Below are positions 62,101-64,000 of a DNA stretch of 64,000 nt, piece by piece (the first letter of the stretch is position 1; every line of letters begins with the position of its first letter). The position numbers and the translations under genes were made by a program. Below the pieces are notes generated by a model. It saw only the letters and a program-made list of their open reading frames with translations, did not search any database and was not told the DNA's origin. The DNA is from Rhododendron vialii (Eukaryota; Streptophyta; Magnoliopsida; Ericales; Ericaceae). Where the stretch lies: the NCBI RefSeq assembly GCF_030253575.1, contig NC_080557.1:39601001-39665000 (forward strand). The letters are read 5' to 3'.

Positions 62101-64000
62101 TGGTAAGAAGTCTTCAAGTCCCATTAAGAGAGTCAATATGTTGGGGCAGCAGCCCATGGAGTACGTCTACCAAAACAACTAGACAAAGTAAAAAATCGGT
62201 CAAATTCTTATTCACGGTGTTATGGATGTGTTACAAAAACAAACCGAGGCTATATGTCCGCATTCCATTCTCAATATTATAATCACTATTCCAAACATAT
62301 GACAATGTTGACAAGTAACAATTTCCATCTGGCAACACTAAAGTCCAGGTCTAGCTCAAACCATTGCCATCTTTGCAGGGTCATATTATTTAAGCTTGCC
62401 TAGAATATTGTCAATTTTTTTTTTAAATTTTGATAGGAAGAATATTTTGAGTTTGAACACGCCCCAAACCAGCTTCCCTGAAAATTGATAAATTTTCTTA
62501 AATTTTTGGGTGGAGATTGGATAGAAGGTTACCAGACATTAGTGATCCGAAACCAATTGGAGTTCTGACCAACAAGTTCCAAAGAAAATCATTTCCTGGT
62601 AGCACCATTAAAAACTGCCGCCATCTAAGTCTCTATCACTGATTCACTCATTCAGTTGCAGACCTGCCCTTTTTGATGGAACCACTTTCTTTCATGTTTT
62701 ACTATTCTATTTCTGAACTGTTAAAATAGTATGCATGAAAGATATTACTTATATAGTAACTTTACTGAAACAAATTTGAGTTGATCACCGTACTATTACT
62801 CTGTTAGTCATAAGAGTATCAATTACCCCAGTCTAGCAATGGAGTCCAGGATGATAATGATTCTCCAGAAATCAGAACAAAATCAACAAAAGTGCAATAA
62901 AGCAACAGAAACCTGGATGGTGTTTGCGTCTTCTCCAACAGTTGCAAGTGCTAATGCCTCGTCAACATATGAAGAACCGTCTACTCCAGAGACCGAATTA
63001 TCCTCAGATTGCATAGCAGCAGGAGGTCCTTCAATAGCCAGTGGACCTAAAAGATCACCAAGGAGATCAACTGAAGGCTCTGAAGGTTGAGGATCCACGA
63101 CACTCAGAGTCCCATTTTCCGGAGTCACCACTTGATCAGTCGTGTTGTGATCCTGTCCCTATACTCGATCCACAATCAGTTTCTTTGTGCAGTTAAAATA
63201 GTAGTCTAAATATTCGATTATGTGTTCATAAAAGCAGTGGAAAGATATCTTACCACACTACTTATGCTGGGTATCTTTACCATAGCAAGCTGGCTCACTG
63301 GTGGAGTCCCATTGGCAGGGTGATGGTCAGTCACTACCAAAGCATTAGAAGACTGTTGCATTGCCCGTATCTTAAGAGCACTTTGCTCCGCCGTATCAGC
63401 TTCAGTATTTTCAGCTTTTTTCAACAAGGCAGACTAAACACCAAAGTGAATGCATGATTAGTGTCATGAAGACATGAACTGTGTACATTTATGCATTTAT
63501 AAGTGCATTGTCTGCCCACGAACATAACATTTTTATACAGAACTACTCTATCATGGGGCCTTTCATCAACTATTTTGATGAATAATCCTACAAAACTAGA
63601 AGATAATGAGCTAGATCTGACTGTGCACAATTGATCTAGAATGTACCTGGCGCTCAGGGAATTTAGGCATCTCAGCCATTATATCCACCAACGCTGCACC
63701 TTTTCTGCTCAGTGTGATATATTCAACAGCTCTTTGCTGTATCTCAGCATCAATACAACTCTCATACCTAAAAAAATATATATATCAGGGTAAGTAAAAG
63801 TATTGCAAGTAATTTGTCAAAAAGCATAAGCTACAAGCTCCAAACAAATAGAAGGGAAAAGTTATAAGGAATAGGTTCTTCTCACTTGCGAAAAATTGCC
63901 CAAATTTGATTCTGTAAATCTGGCTCTGGGGGTTGAGTGTGCATTAGAATCTTAGCATAAGTTGAAAGAAGAATGGGAATCGTAGAAGTCCTGATCGTGC
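59181..64000 (-). CDS. AP-2 complex subunit alpha (alpha-adaptin), C-terminal half
   Basis: Exons in transcript order: 63886 to the window edge, 63647-63767, 63254-63433, 62913-63158, 61592-61672, 61272-61436, 61076-61162, 60874-60999, 60134-60214, 59980-60051, 59407-59486, 59181-59325, all GT-AG with agreeing phases, about 498 residues; stop TAA at 59181-59183. The end of the trunk domain (LSTYAKILMHTQPPEPDLQN, EIQQRAVEYITLSRKG, DIMAEMPKFPERQ) is followed by a hinge with the acidic-Leu motif VDLLGDLLGPLAIEG. The appendage sandwich and platform follow (IGIKAEWRAHQGRLVLFLGN, IELSVVPETIPPRAQ, VKLRLPALLNKFLQPM, MANLFNNFRLLVCPGLDPNP), and the protein ends DPGDILAGLLH. AP-2 alpha binds cargo, lipid and clathrin accessory proteins in endocytosis at the plasma membrane. 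The N-terminal half lies right of the window. Confidence 0.94.

Overview
This is a nuclear window from a flowering plant, almost certainly a eudicot. Genes have many short GT-AG exons in AT-rich introns, MITEs and an LTR retrotransposon are present, and the protein families (RAD5A, DDT/PHD protein, alpha-adaptin, U2AF35, plant DUF3128) are plant-like. The species cannot be fixed from the sequence. All exon coordinates come from reading splice sites and checking reading phase, not from transcripts.

Left part (1-23.7 kb). A plus-strand O-fucosyltransferase family gene enters from the left edge (last exon ends at 2745). From 19.75 kb down to 4.16 kb on the minus strand lies a dead copy of a UAP56-type DECD-box RNA helicase. 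It carries in-frame stops, a frameshifting deletion and a foldback MITE inserted into an exon. One of its introns holds an 11,855-bp Ty3/Gypsy element of the Tat lineage (4882-16736). That element has 764-bp LTRs that look identical, a GAATA target duplication, a tRNA-Arg-type primer binding site, and gag and pol on the minus strand. It also carries a second, spliced, plus-strand gene with its own TATA box between pol and the 3' LTR (6612-9179), followed by a 38-bp tandem repeat.

Middle (23.7-45.5 kb). Three minus-strand genes are complete: U2AF35 (small subunit of the 3' splice-site recognition factor; 23705-27900), a small twin-CX9C DUF3128 protein (30711-34413), and a 20-exon RAD5A-like translocase/ubiquitin ligase (36101-45442). 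A tRNA-Leu(UAA) gene sits at 28172-28254. Introns and spacers hold a hAT-like element with 8-bp target duplications, Stowaway MITEs, other MITEs, a LINE-like tail, tandem duplications and microsatellites.

Right part (45.5-64 kb). A plus-strand 1801-residue DDT-domain/PHD-finger chromatin protein (49567-57732) is followed by the C-terminal half of the AP-2 alpha-adaptin gene on the minus strand (59181 to beyond the right edge). The run RAD5A - DDT/PHD protein - alpha-adaptin matches the gene order I recall for Arabidopsis chromosome 5 (At5g22750-At5g22780), suggesting an old syntenic block.

The genes do not form a pathway. They are ordinary housekeeping genes in DNA damage tolerance, chromatin, endocytosis, splicing and glycosylation. 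The most unusual object is the young retrotransposon with its independent antisense gene.
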